This document shows, piece by piece, positions 7,150-15,357 of a stretch of 32,308 bases of DNA. Origin of the DNA: an uncultured Bacteroidota bacterium (GTDB lineage Bacteria; Bacteroidota; Bacteroidia; JABEUT01). The translations under genes were made by a program, and so were the position numbers. Below the pieces are notes generated by a model that made no database searches, was not told the origin of the DNA, and worked only from the letters and a program-made list of their open reading frames with translations. Positions within the stretch are counted from its first letter, which is position 1. Every line of letters begins with the position of its first letter. The stretch is taken from positions 1 through 32,308 of the forward strand of contig CAIWVW010000036.1 in the NCBI GenBank assembly GCA_903916255.1, in the 5' to 3' direction.

Positions 7150-9711
7150 ATGAAATTCATTAAAATTTGCAGTTGCTTGATTTTCCTGATGGGTTTGGGT
7201 GGGGGAAAGGTTTGGGGGCAGCAATGGTTGTGGGTAGAGACGGGCTATTGTCCAAATACTAATGATGGAAGTTATCCGAATGGAATTGCAGTTGCACCGC
7301 AGGGTAATATTGTAGCGGTTGGAGCAATTCATGGTTCAGTAACTTTTGGGTTTACTACAATAAGTACAGCTTCTCCATCTGTGGGTGATCCTTTAATTAT
7401 AAATTATTCTTCAACCGGAAATGTTATTTGGGCGATTACTGGAAAAGCAAATGCCGGAGCAGCAATAGCCGCAGTTTCTACAAACGCAGTTGGGGAAATT
7501 TATGTTACTGGATCCTATGCTGATACCTTAACTTTCGGTACATTATCAGTAAAAACTAATTACATTTTCAATACCTTTATTGCAAAGTTTGATCAAGCTG
7601 GTAATATTTTATGGATGAAAAGTTGCAACCCTACCGAAAATCAAAATGCAGGTAGTGCAATTGCTGTTGACAGGGCGGGGAATATTATTGTCACAGGCTA
7701 TTATTCCGATTCGATTTCATTCGGACAATTTCATTTGCCAGGCATTTCATATGCATATAACAACGCATTTGTTGTCAAGTTCGATTCAAACGGCAACATT
7801 CTTTGGGCCAATAGTGGAATGGCTACAGGTAGTTCGACTAATGGAATCTTTTCAGAATCTGTAACTGCTGACAGTTTAGATAATGTTTATATAGCAGGAA
7901 CTATGCAAGGGTCTGGGGTTTTTGGCACTTTCAGCCTACCCGTTGGCCGGACGGCATTCTCAAATACTTTTATCGCAAAATATGATTCAAACGGAAATAT
8001 ACAATGGGCTACTGGTAGCAATATCCAAGGAGGTGGAGCTACTGGGTGGAGAGATGCGACCTTAACTTGTGACATCTATAATAGCATTTATTTAAGTGGT
8101 ACAAGTGGAGATACCGTAATGTTTGGAAATGACAGTTTATTATCTGGAGGTGCATTTCTTGTAAAGTATAGTCCTAGTGGAAGTGTAATTTGGGCTAAAA
8201 GCGCAGTTCAGGTATCGCAGTTAGGATCAACGGAGGGCTATAATCTTTCAGCTGATAAATGGGGGCATATCTATTGGTGTGGGGAAATTAGCGAATATGA
8301 CACATGTATTATTGGTGGAATGCAATTTGAAAATTGGGGAACATATATTCAGCCGTGCTTCATGGTAAAAATGGATACGAGTGGAAGAACTCTTTGTGGA
8401 GTAATGAAAGGATTTAGCATAGACGGTGGTTTTTATTCTATCGCTGCTGACAAAGTTGGTCCAAATGTTTATTGGGCTGGTAATATAGTTGGATTTGATA
8501 CTAGTAGTTTCGGAACATATCATATCAATGTTGATGGTGATCCTACCTCTATTTTAATAAAATGGACATGTGATACTTGTTCTATCCCTTTAAGCATTTC
8601 ATCAACTTCCACGACCATTTGCCAAGGTCAAAATTCAGTCCTATATGCGAACGGAAGTACAGGTTATATTTGGAGTAATGGAGGAACAAATGATTCTACA
8701 GTTGTAAGCCCAGATATTTCCACAACTTATTCTGTGTTTGCTGGCAATGGAAATTGTTCAGGTATTTCAACTATCAAAATAAATGTTAACCCTAATCCAA
8801 CTCCTAATATTATATTTAACAATAGAATTTGTAGTGGTATGTCGGATACAATCACCGTCTCTGGTGGCTCAATTTATTTATGGAGCAATGGGGATACAAG
8901 TTCTGCAATTATTGTCAGCCCAATCTCCAATACAAATTATACCATTTCTATTTCCAATGGGCTCTGCTCTATAAATGACAGCGTAAATGTCCAGGTATAT
9001 CCATACCCAGTTCCGGGAATAACCGGGGAACAATTCATATGTTCAGGTCAGTCTGCAACTATTTCTGCTTCCGGAGGTTCTATTTATTTGTGGAATACAG
9101 GGGATACTACATCTTCTATTTCAATTAGCCCTTTAATTAATTCAACTTATTCTGTTACAATTTCCAATGGTGTTTGCGCAGTAAAAGACAGCGTGACCCT
9201 AATGATAAATCCTGGTCCTCTAATAAATGTCTGCTGCGACAGTAGCATCACTCATGGTGAAAGTGTACAACTAATATCATCTGGCGGCGGGAGGTATTCA
9301 TGGTCACCGGCCACAGCCTTGAGTTGCGATACTTGCCCCAATCCTATTGCAACCCCTACAGTTAATATAACCTACACCTTAACCATTGTCAGCGATAGCG
9401 GTTGTGTTTCTACCCGAACTGTTACTATCGATGTTTCCTGCGGCAATGTTTTTATTCCAACTGCCTTTTCTCCCAATCAGTTGGTTAATTCTATCCTTTA
9501 TGTCCGAGGCCCATGTATTGCCTCTATGGATTTTTGTGTGTTTGATCGTTGGGGAAATAAAGTTTTTGAATCCCAAAACCAAGATGAAGGTTGGGATGGC
9601 AGTTACAAAGGCAAACCTATGAATATGGGGACTTATGTTTGGTTTCTGAAAGCTACTATGCAGGATGGAGCAAGTATTGAGAAGAATGGGAATGTGACGT
9701 TGGTGCGGTAA
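7150..9711 (+). CDS. secreted beta-propeller/Ig-repeat protein with CHU_C sorting domain
   Basis: 853 residues. A signal peptide with the core LIFLMGLGG ends near VWGQ (about 24). Residues 30-470 hold repeats of about 70-80 residues of the pattern D..GNI.VTG...D...FG......NTFI.K.D..GNI.WA, typical of SBBP-like beta-propeller repeats. Residues 475-760 hold Ig/PKD-like repeats beginning ICSG and containing IYLWSNG or IYLWNTG. The final 85 or so residues (FIPTAFSPN ... FDRWGNKVFE ... GWDGSYKGKPMNMGTYVW) are the gliding-motility-associated C-terminal domain, a T9SS sorting signal. It should cross the outer membrane and be surface-bound or released. Ligand unknown. Monocistronic, convergent with dnaN. 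Confidence 0.88.
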   Translation: MKFIKICSCLIFLMGLGGGKVWGQQWLWVETGYCPNTNDGSYPNGIAVAPQGNIVAVGAIHGSVTFGFTTISTASPSVGDPLIINYSSTGNVIWAITGKANAGAAIAAVSTNAVGEIYVTGSYADTLTFGTLSVKTNYIFNTFIAKFDQAGNILWMKSCNPTENQNAGSAIAVDRAGNIIVTGYYSDSISFGQFHLPGISYAYNNAFVVKFDSNGNILWANSGMATGSSTNGIFSESVTADSLDNVYIAGTMQGSGVFGTFSLPVGRTAFSNTFIAKYDSNGNIQWATGSNIQGGGATGWRDATLTCDIYNSIYLSGTSGDTVMFGNDSLLSGGAFLVKYSPSGSVIWAKSAVQVSQLGSTEGYNLSADKWGHIYWCGEISEYDTCIIGGMQFENWGTYIQPCFMVKMDTSGRTLCGVMKGFSIDGGFYSIAADKVGPNVYWAGNIVGFDTSSFGTYHINVDGDPTSILIKWTCDTCSIPLSISSTSTTICQGQNSVLYANGSTGYIWSNGGTNDSTVVSPDISTTYSVFAGNGNCSGISTIKINVNPNPTPNIIFNNRICSGMSDTITVSGGSIYLWSNGDTSSAIIVSPISNTNYTISISNGLCSINDSVNVQVYPYPVPGITGEQFICSGQSATISASGGSIYLWNTGDTTSSISISPLINSTYSVTISNGVCAVKDSVTLMINPGPLINVCCDSSITHGESVQLISSGGGRYSWSPATALSCDTCPNPIATPTVNITYTLTIVSDSGCVSTRTVTIDVSCGNVFIPTAFSPNQLVNSILYVRGPCIASMDFCVFDRWGNKVFESQNQDEGWDGSYKGKPMNMGTYVWFLKATMQDGASIEKNGNVTLVR

Positions 9712-9738
9712 ATACAATAATAACGCACCACCATCGTA

Positions 9739-9762
9739 GGGGCGGACCCGAGTGTCCGCCCC
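9739..9762. repeat. GC-rich hairpin downstream of the CHU_C gene
   Basis: GGGGCGGAC, a 6-base loop, then GTCCGCCCC: a perfect 9-bp stem 28 bases after the 7150 gene stop. There is no T-run, so it may be a dispersed palindromic repeat rather than an intrinsic terminator, though it could stabilise the mRNA end. Confidence 0.65.
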
Positions 9763-9843
9763 CAAATCAAAACATCCGCCCCCCAAAACGAAACATCCAT
9801 GAAATACGGAAACATCCGTTACGAATGCGTAAATATTGGTTTA

Positions 9844-9958
9844 GGATATTGGGCAGACATGTGGAATCGGTTTTGGATATAGGGCAGACACATGGAATCG
9901 GTTTGGATATTGGGTAGAAACATGGAATTGGATTCAAAAATAGGGCAGACACATGGGG
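9844..9958. repeat. four degenerate tandem repeats of about 30 bases
   Basis: Units start at 9844, 9875, 9905 and about 9935, with the pattern ggatat(t/a)gggcagaca followed by catggaatcggtt. Units 1-3 differ at several positions each; unit 4 is partial. Head-to-tail arrangement without unique spacers excludes a CRISPR array. Confidence 0.7.
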
Positions 9959-9980
9959 CTGCCCCTACGGCGGGGTAAAT

Positions 9981-10010
9981 AAAAAACCCCTTGCAAATGC
10001 AAGGGGTTAA
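9981..10010 (-). terminator. intrinsic terminator of dnaN
   Basis: CCCCTTGCA and TGCAAGGGG form a perfect 9-bp stem with a 2-base loop (9987-10006). On the minus strand it is followed by TTTTTTATTT, the classic rho-independent layout, 60 bases after the dnaN stop. Confidence 0.88.
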
Positions 10011-10026
10011 TATTATAATAAATAAT

Positions 10027-10068
10027 TGCCTGTCGGGCTCCGACTAATAGCCTGTCCGGCTCGGACTA
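10027..10068 (-). repeat. stop-codon-anchored hairpin repeat pair at dnaN
   Basis: Read on the minus strand: TAGTCCGAGCCGGACAGGC, a TAT spacer, then TAGTCGGAGCCCGACAGGC and AA. The first TAG is the dnaN stop codon. Unit one folds as GTCCG-AGC-CGGAC and unit two as GTCGG-AGC-CCGAC: the central stem pairs differ between units but pairing is kept in both, a compensatory change. Confidence 0.85.
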
Positions 10069-11187
10069 GTTATTAAGCATCACCGGCATAACCAGCATGA
10101 GAAGCTCTTCGCCATCGGGTTGAGGGATGGGAGTAAGCACTCCGGCGCGGTTAGGGGTCGACATGCCCAAATCCACTTCATCGGAATCGAGGTTGGAAAG
10201 CATATCAAGCAGGAACTTCGAGTTGAAACCGATTTCCATATCCTCGCCGTTATATTGGCAGGCCAGTCTTTCATTCGCTTCGTTGGAGAAATCAACATCT
10301 TCACTGGAAAGGCTCAATGCGTTTCCGGCAATTTTCAGTTTTACCTGATGCGTGGTTTTATTGGACAGGATAGAGACACGGCGCAATGAACCAAGGAAAG
10401 CCTGGCGCGAAAGCGTGAGCTTGTTTGGGTTTTCTTTTGGAATAACCGCATCGTAGTTCGGATATTTTCCGTCTATCAAACGACAGGAAAGCGTGAGCGC
10501 ATCGATAGAGAACGATGCATTGGTTTTGTTATAGTCCAGTTTCACTTTACCGTCTTTAGTGGTAAGGATATTCTTCAGCAGGTTGAAAGGCTTTTTGGCA
10601 ATAATTATAGAGCTGTCGCCCTTTATGCCTGCCAATGGCTTTTTGAATTTCACCAAACGGTGAGCATCGGTGGCTACAAAAATCATTCCGGTTTCCGAGA
10701 AGTTGCAATATACGCCTGACATAACAGGGCGGAGGTCATCGTTAGCAACCGCGAAAATGGTTTTGTTGATAGCAGATACTAACGCATCGGCATCAATTTC
10801 CAGGGTGGTTGGGTTTTCGACGGTAAGCATTTTAGGAAACTCTTCCGGGTCGTGGCCAATAATTTTAAACTTACCCGATTCAGAATTGATTTCGATGCTG
10901 TATTTGTCGGTGTCCACTTTAAAAGTGAGGGGCTGGTCGGCAAAGTTTTTCAGCATTTCCATCAACAACTTGGCAGGGATGGTTATTTCGCCTGTGTCGT
11001 TCGATTCCACCTGAACGGTGGTGTTGATGGTGGTTTCAATATCGGAAGCGAATATGCTGAGGTTATTCTTTTTCAGTTGGAAAAGAAAATCATCGAGAAT
11101 AGGCAGTGCATTGCTGGAATTTAAAACTCCGCTAATGAGTTGCAACTCTTTGAAAAGGGTATTGCTGGAAACAACGAATTTCATCAT
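10066..11187 (-). CDS. dnaN: DNA polymerase III sliding clamp (beta subunit)
   Basis: 373 residues, the normal length for the beta clamp, a dimeric ring that tethers the replicative polymerase to DNA. It begins (M)MKFVVSSNTLFKELQLISGVL and shows three successive clamp domains. Recognisable parts include ILDDFLF, DPEEFP, ATDAHRLVKFK, DGKYPNYDAVIP and the C-terminal ending with QPDGEELLMLVMPVML. Two adjacent ATG codons are possible (11187 or 11184); family alignments favour MKF at 11184. A -7 box lies 28 bases upstream. Its TAG stop is part of a repeat, and a strong terminator follows. It is not next to dnaA here. Confidence 0.97.
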   Translation of the reverse strand: MMKFVVSSNTLFKELQLISGVLNSSNALPILDDFLFQLKKNNLSIFASDIETTINTTVQVESNDTGEITIPAKLLMEMLKNFADQPLTFKVDTDKYSIEINSESGKFKIIGHDPEEFPKMLTVENPTTLEIDADALVSAINKTIFAVANDDLRPVMSGVYCNFSETGMIFVATDAHRLVKFKKPLAGIKGDSSIIIAKKPFNLLKNILTTKDGKVKLDYNKTNASFSIDALTLSCRLIDGKYPNYDAVIPKENPNKLTLSRQAFLGSLRRVSILSNKTTHQVKLKIAGNALSLSSEDVDFSNEANERLACQYNGEDMEIGFNSKFLLDMLSNLDSDEVDLGMSTPNRAGVLTPIPQPDGEELLMLVMPVMLNN

Positions 11188-11215
11188 CTTATTTTAGATT
11201 ATTTACTAAGGGCAA

Positions 11216-11223
11216 CAAAAGTA
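11216..11223 (-). promoter_or_regulatory. -7 box for dnaN
   Basis: TACTTTTG on the minus strand, a full match to TAnnTTTG, ends 28 bases before the dnaN ATG. No convincing -33 element is visible. Confidence 0.45.
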
Positions 11224-11336
11224 TAGAAACTACCGAAGTAAAGCAGGGTAAAGCCAAACTTTAGTTATTCACTTTTTTTCAACAAACCCAACTTTTTAAG
11301 ATTTGCCGCAGATTCACAGTTTAAATTTAACTGCAA

Positions 11337-11412
11337 GTTGCCACAGATTACACAGATTAAAAATAGATATTTCATGCTACCACAAAGGGAAATCTGTTAA
11401 ATCTGTGGCAAC
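11337..11412. repeat. palindromic intergenic element between dnaN and the DUF4340 gene
   Basis: GTTGCCACAGATT (11337-11349) and AATCTGTGGCAAC (11400-11412) are perfect 13-base inverted arms around a 50-base centre. A related partial arm, ttgccgcagattcacag, lies at 11303-11319. It ends 8 bases before the stop-side end of the DUF4340 gene. It resembles non-coding palindromic repeats common in environmental Bacteroidota. Confidence 0.75.
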
Positions 11413-11419
11413 TTTGTAT

Positions 11420-12454
11420 TTACTTCTTCAGCATTTCATCGTTCCAATGCAAAAAGTAAGTGGCTGGTTGCAGCATTTTGCCAAAAACAAAGTACTGGCA
11501 AAGCACAAAATCTTTATCATTTACAAGGGCGAAGATACGGTCGGGGTCATATTTGTAGTCGATGCTATATTTTTCCTGCTGATGTTCGGCTGCAAAGCGG
11601 CGATATAATTTCAAAGTAGATATTTTACCTTTCACATCCTCTACTTTAATAACGGCAAATGGCGGGGAACTTAAAATGGAATCTTTTTTCGTTGTATTGG
11701 CGGGAACTTCCCACGATACACTTTGGTAATAAGTAAGGTATTGCTTTACAGCGACAGTATCGAGCGCAACAGCTTTTCTGCCCGTAACAGGATTATCGAA
11801 ACTAAATTGGTTTTTACCCAAAATGGTAATCCGGAAAGAGGAATCGACCTGCGGATAAAGAACGGTAACTGATTTAAGGTCGTAAGGATAATATTGGAAA
11901 ATAGTGCGGTCGCGCCAGTCGTCTTCCTTAATAAAATAGCGGGTGGTAAGGTAGCCATCAAAACCGGGTATGTAGGTAATATAAGGCTGCTTGTAGTTTA
12001 CTTCCGTTTCGGGTTGGGACAGCAGCATATAGGTTCCCAGTTCATCGGAGGTTTCTTCGCCCACATAATAAACCCTAACACGGGTATCGCCTTCATAAAT
12101 CTCAACCTTAACCGCTTGAGTAGCCATGGTTTTTATAACGGTGTTCCAGCCGCGCGGGTCGATGATAGATTTAACATCTACCATATTAATAGTATATAAA
12201 AGTGTATTAATACAGTCGTTTCTTGCGATGAACTTGCCATTCACCATCCACTGCCCTTTCCCCTGGCGGGTGAGGGTAACAGTATGGTTGGCTTTGTCAG
12301 CGATAAATATTTTGGTGATAGCGGCGGTATCTTTTACGGCGAAATCATGGTCGGAGCCACTGATAGTGGAGAAACCATTGCGGAAAAACTTGAAATATAA
12401 AGCTACCAGCAACAGCAGAAGAAAAACAATAATATAGAGGCGATTCTTTTTCAT
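11420..12454 (-). CDS. DUF4340 domain membrane-anchored protein
   Basis: 344 residues. The N-terminus is MKKNRLYIIVFLLLLLVALYF, a signal anchor or uncleaved signal with no lipobox. It is followed by a domain resembling DUF4340 (about 40-230), with ITKIFIADKANHTVTLTR, WMVNG and an RDRTIFQY segment. DUF4340 proteins often accompany gliding/ABC-transporter-like (GldG-type) systems, but no such genes are adjacent here. Likely held in the inner membrane facing the periplasm. Function not established. It lies between two palindromic elements and appears to be transcribed alone. Confidence 0.78.
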   Translation of the reverse strand: MKKNRLYIIVFLLLLLVALYFKFFRNGFSTISGSDHDFAVKDTAAITKIFIADKANHTVTLTRQGKGQWMVNGKFIARNDCINTLLYTINMVDVKSIIDPRGWNTVIKTMATQAVKVEIYEGDTRVRVYYVGEETSDELGTYMLLSQPETEVNYKQPYITYIPGFDGYLTTRYFIKEDDWRDRTIFQYYPYDLKSVTVLYPQVDSSFRITILGKNQFSFDNPVTGRKAVALDTVAVKQYLTYYQSVSWEVPANTTKKDSILSSPPFAVIKVEDVKGKISTLKLYRRFAAEHQQEKYSIDYKYDPDRIFALVNDKDFVLCQYFVFGKMLQPATYFLHWNDEMLKK

Positions 12455-12512
12455 ATTCTAAGTGATAAACAGGATGCTAAGGTAGTGAAAATAGACTTGA
12501 TGATACAAAATA

Positions 12513-12606
12513 GAACGCGGATGACGCTGATAGTTTAAGATTATTTATGATTTTTTTTATGACAAATCAGTGTTTTCATCATAAGCAATCCGCGTCATCA
12601 GCGTTC
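12513..12606. repeat. palindromic element abutting the ychF stop codon
   Basis: GAACGCGGATGACGCTGAT (12513-12531) and ATCCGCGTCATCAGCGTTC (12588-12606) are 19-base inverted arms with two mismatches and a 56-base centre. The right arm begins 3 bases after the ychF stop. A second member of the family is at 15373-15445. Confidence 0.78.
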
Positions 12607-12609
12607 CAA

Positions 12610-13707
12610 TCATACATTAAACCGGAAGTGCATAATGTCGCCGTCTTTCACAAGGTACTCTTTGCCTTGAATCATCAGTTTGCCTACTTCGCGGCAAGCA
12701 GCTTCGGAACCTAACTTAATAAAGTCATCATAAGCTATTACTTCCGCTTTAATAAACCCTTTTTCAAAATCGGTATGGATAACTCCGGCCGCTTGCGGGG
12801 CGCGGTCTCCAACATGGATGGTCCAGGCACGCACTTCCACTTCCCCAACGGTGAAATAAGTGGAGAGGTTAAGCAAATGGTAGGCTGCTTTAATCAGTTT
12901 ATTTACGCCGGGTTCATCCAATCCTAAATCATCTAAAAAGATTTTACGGTCCTCGGCGCTTTCCAATTGGGTTATTTCGGCTTCAATTCCTGCATCAATA
13001 ATGAGGACTTCCGCATTTTCATCTTTTACAGCTTGCTTAACTAAATCCGTATACTTATTGCCTTTCAGTGAACTCTGGTCCACATTGCAGACATATAATA
13101 CGGGCTTAACAGTAAGCAAATGCAAATCGGCAATAACGGCTTTGTCTTCATCCGATAAAACTACTGTGCGGGCAGATTTTCCTTCTGACAGGGATTTGAA
13201 ATACATATCTAAAATTTCCTTTTCCTTTTGGGCTTGTTTGTCGGAACCGACTTTAGCCGCTTTAGATACGCGCTGCAATCTCTTTTCTACGGTTTCAAAA
13301 TCCTTCAATTGCAATTCAGTATCAATAATTTCTTTGTCGCGGATAGGGTTTACTCCTCCTTCTACGTGGATAACATTGGCATCATCGAAACAACGCAACA
13401 CATGTATAATGGCATTCGTATCACGGATATTTCCCAGGAACTGGTTACCCAATCCTTCACCTTTGCTGGCCCCTTTCACGAGGCCTGCAATATCCACAAT
13501 CTCAATGGTTGCAGGAACTATCTTTTGAGGATTGGCAATAGCTGCCAGTTTGGCAAGCCTGTCGTCCGGAACACTAATCACACCCACGTTCGGTTCTATT
13601 GTACAAAACGGAAAATTCGCCGCCTGCGCCTTCGCATTCGAAAGGCAATTAAACAAGGTAGATTTCCCCACATTCGGCAAACCTACTATACCACATTGTA
13701 AACCCAC
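12610..13707 (-). CDS. ychF: YchF/OLA1-type P-loop ATPase
   Basis: 365 residues, normal for this universally conserved Obg-related protein, which binds ATP in preference to GTP and associates with ribosomes. The Walker A motif is GLPNVGKST (8-16), switch II is DIAGLVKGASKGEGLGNQFL, and the G4-equivalent is VCNVDQ, not NKxD, as expected for YchF. The coiled-coil insertion and C-terminal TGS domain (AWTIHVGDRAPQAAGVIHTDF...GD.MHFRFNV) are complete. A -7 box lies 16 bases upstream, predicting a leader of only about 10 bases. Confidence 0.97.
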   Translation of the reverse strand: MGLQCGIVGLPNVGKSTLFNCLSNAKAQAANFPFCTIEPNVGVISVPDDRLAKLAAIANPQKIVPATIEIVDIAGLVKGASKGEGLGNQFLGNIRDTNAIIHVLRCFDDANVIHVEGGVNPIRDKEIIDTELQLKDFETVEKRLQRVSKAAKVGSDKQAQKEKEILDMYFKSLSEGKSARTVVLSDEDKAVIADLHLLTVKPVLYVCNVDQSSLKGNKYTDLVKQAVKDENAEVLIIDAGIEAEITQLESAEDRKIFLDDLGLDEPGVNKLIKAAYHLLNLSTYFTVGEVEVRAWTIHVGDRAPQAAGVIHTDFEKGFIKAEVIAYDDFIKLGSEAACREVGKLMIQGKEYLVKDGDIMHFRFNV

Positions 13708-13723
13708 TTTTTTAAAATTTTGG

Positions 13724-13731
13724 CAAAAATA
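13724..13731 (-). promoter_or_regulatory. -7 box for ychF
   Basis: TATTTTTG on the minus strand matches TAnnTTTG. It ends 16 bases before the ATG, predicting a very short leader. Confidence 0.45.
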
Positions 13732-13746
13732 GACAAAAACAGCTAT

Positions 13747-13770
13747 GAGAGATAAGAGATGAGAGATAAG
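13747..13770. repeat. purine-rich micro-repeat upstream of ychF
   Basis: gagagataagagatgagagataag, reiterated gagataag units 40-60 bases upstream of the ychF start. Similar in position to the other start-proximal micro-repeats. Confidence 0.45.
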
Positions 13771-13816
13771 CGGTAAAATGTAATCTAAGCGTCCCTAAAA
13801 ACCTTATCATTTCAAT

Positions 13817-13928
13817 AACCTTAGTAGAAAAAAACGCACAAGTAATTTGACCTTATTATCTTATTTTGAGGTGGAATAAGGTAATAAGGTTGTGTAGTAA
13901 GGGGGAATGGGGTTTTTCTACTAAGGTT
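13817..13928. repeat. 112-base nested palindrome
   Basis: Outer arms AACCTTAGTAGAAAAA (13817-13832) and TTTTTCTACTAAGGTT (13913-13928) match over 16 bases. Nested inside, 13850-13865 (ACCTTATTATCTTATT) pairs with 13875-13890 (AATAAGGTAATAAGGT) over 16 positions with one G-U, around a 9-base loop. It lies between ychF and the GloVer gene, 23 bases beyond the stop of the latter. No transposase gene is inside. Confidence 0.85.
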
Positions 13929-13950
13929 AAAGCACAAATCGCGACAGTCT

Positions 13951-15345
13951 TTATTTATCTATAACTAATTTACCGCCACCAATAATATTCCCGTTTATAT
14001 CAATAATTCTGTAAAGATAAATGCCATTGGGCTGAATGCTTAAGTCCATAGTTTTGTCACCCTTGGTAGAGTTAAGTGTCTCTTGGAAAACCTTTTGCCC
14101 AAGCACATCAAACACTTCAATATTCATTATCCGAGGCGCACTATTTGATATTATAAAAGTGAATATTCCACTTGAGGGATTTGGAGAAATATATACCGTA
14201 TTGCTCCTTACTGAAAAACCGCCAGTTGCTACGTTACTATCAGTAAAGCTAAATATAACACCTTCATCATTTACACCTCCCCAATAGGTCATCCCATATA
14301 GGGTATTTCCAGAAATTATTAATGAACCATAAGGATACTTACCATTAATAGTTCCATTAAAATCATACAAATCTCTATAGTCACTACCATCAGTTCTGAT
14401 TGAAAATATCACCCCTTCTCCATATGCACCGCCATCCGGCGTCATGCCATATAATAAATTGTTTGATAAAGCCAATGAACCATATGGACTGCTTCCATTA
14501 GTATCATTAAAATCTAATAACCTTGTAAATCGAGTTCCATTAGTTTGGATAGAAAACACCACCCCATCGTTATAAGTCCCGCCTGAGGTTGTCATCCCAT
14601 ATAAAGTATCGCCTGAAATAATTAAATTACCCTGAAGATCACTTCCATTTGAACCGTTAAAATCGTACAAATCTTTATAACCAGTGCCATCAATATGCAC
14701 AGAGAAAACATTACCATTACCATGGGTTCCCCCATAATATGACGTTCCATATAAAGTGTCTCCTGATGCAATAAGTGAACCAAGAGGCGCGTGTGCATTT
14801 GTTGTATTAAATACTACCAAATCTAAAAAGTTATTTCCATTGGATTGTATAGAAAATAAATTTCCATGACATGATGCCCATTGTGTCATTCCATAAAGAG
14901 TATTTCCTATAAGCAGCAGAGAGCCATTTGGTATAGCACCGGTTGTATTACCATTAAAATCTATTAGGTTATTATATCCACTGCCGTTTTCTTGAATTGA
15001 GAAAATGTTGCCCCATCCGCTATCACCTCCGCTAGGCGTCATTCCATAAAGAGTATTTCCTGACTTTATTAGATTACCCAAAGGAAAGGCCCCATTAGTA
15101 TCATTAAAATCCAGAAGTTTCCCAAAGTTTAAGCCAGAGGTACGAATACTAAAAACAACCCCATCCCCATAAATCCCCCCTCCGTAAGTCATTCCGAATA
15201 ATGTATCTCCTGATAGTGTTAAACTACCATAAGGATAATCTCCACTTGAAGTTCCGGTAAAATCAAATATTTTATGATATTGTCCCTTACAAGGTGTAAA
15301 GAATGTAATGAACAATATTATTATAACTAGTTGTGCTTTTCTCAG
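13951..15345 (-). CDS. T9SS type A protein with seven GloVer repeats
   Basis: Seven tandem repeats of about 50 residues have the core GSL..SGNTLYGMT..GG....GVIFSI followed by DFN.TNG, the choice-of-anchor GloVer-type repeat (TIGR03803-like), probably a beta-propeller-like surface domain. The last 80 or so residues (VYISPNPSSGIFTF ... EVFDVLGQKVF ... GIYLYRI) are a T9SS type A sorting domain. No ATG fits: the first open start is TTG at 15315, which truncates the signal peptide. The frame is open to 15369 (stop at 15370-15372), and from CTG 15345 it encodes a convincing signal peptide (RKAQLVIIILFITFF, then KGQ). I place the start there. Function unknown; surface or secreted. Confidence 0.8.
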   Translation of the reverse strand: MRKAQLVIIILFITFFTPCKGQYHKIFDFTGTSSGDYPYGSLTLSGDTLFGMTYGGGIYGDGVVFSIRTSGLNFGKLLDFNDTNGAFPLGNLIKSGNTLYGMTPSGGDSGWGNIFSIQENGSGYNNLIDFNGNTTGAIPNGSLLLIGNTLYGMTQWASCHGNLFSIQSNGNNFLDLVVFNTTNAHAPLGSLIASGDTLYGTSYYGGTHGNGNVFSVHIDGTGYKDLYDFNGSNGSDLQGNLIISGDTLYGMTTSGGTYNDGVVFSIQTNGTRFTRLLDFNDTNGSSPYGSLALSNNLLYGMTPDGGAYGEGVIFSIRTDGSDYRDLYDFNGTINGKYPYGSLIISGNTLYGMTYWGGVNDEGVIFSFTDSNVATGGFSVRSNTVYISPNPSSGIFTFIISNSAPRIMNIEVFDVLGQKVFQETLNSTKGDKTMDLSIQPNGIYLYRIIDINGNIIGGGKLVIDK

Positions 15346-15349
15346 CTTA

Positions 15350-15357
15350 CAAATGTA
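15350..15357 (-). promoter_or_regulatory. -7 box directly before the GloVer gene
   Basis: TACATTTG on the minus strand matches TAnnTTTG. The predicted transcription start falls on or next to the CTG at 15345-15343, so the mRNA would be leaderless if that codon is used. Confidence 0.45.

Larger units (their letters stand above)
9712..10065. other. 354-base repeat-rich intergenic region
   Basis: No credible gene. It contains a GC-rich hairpin (9739-9762), three spaced aaacatcc words (9768-9816), four decayed tandem units of about 30 bases (9844-9958), a small GGGCAG/CTGCCC hairpin (9943-9948 with 9959-9964), the dnaN terminator (9981-10010), and the hairpin repeats abutting the dnaN stop. Confidence 0.7.

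Noticed and set aside
9379-9786. Minus-strand frame of 135 codons at the end of the CHU_C gene
   Set aside because: It is antisense to the well-recognised sorting domain and runs into decayed intergenic repeats.
9844-9958. Tandem 30-base units as a possible CRISPR array
   Set aside because: Units follow each other without unique spacers, are degenerate, and no cas gene is present.
13001-13701. Open frames of 157-175 codons opposite ychF
   Set aside because: Shadows of a universally conserved gene read on the other strand.
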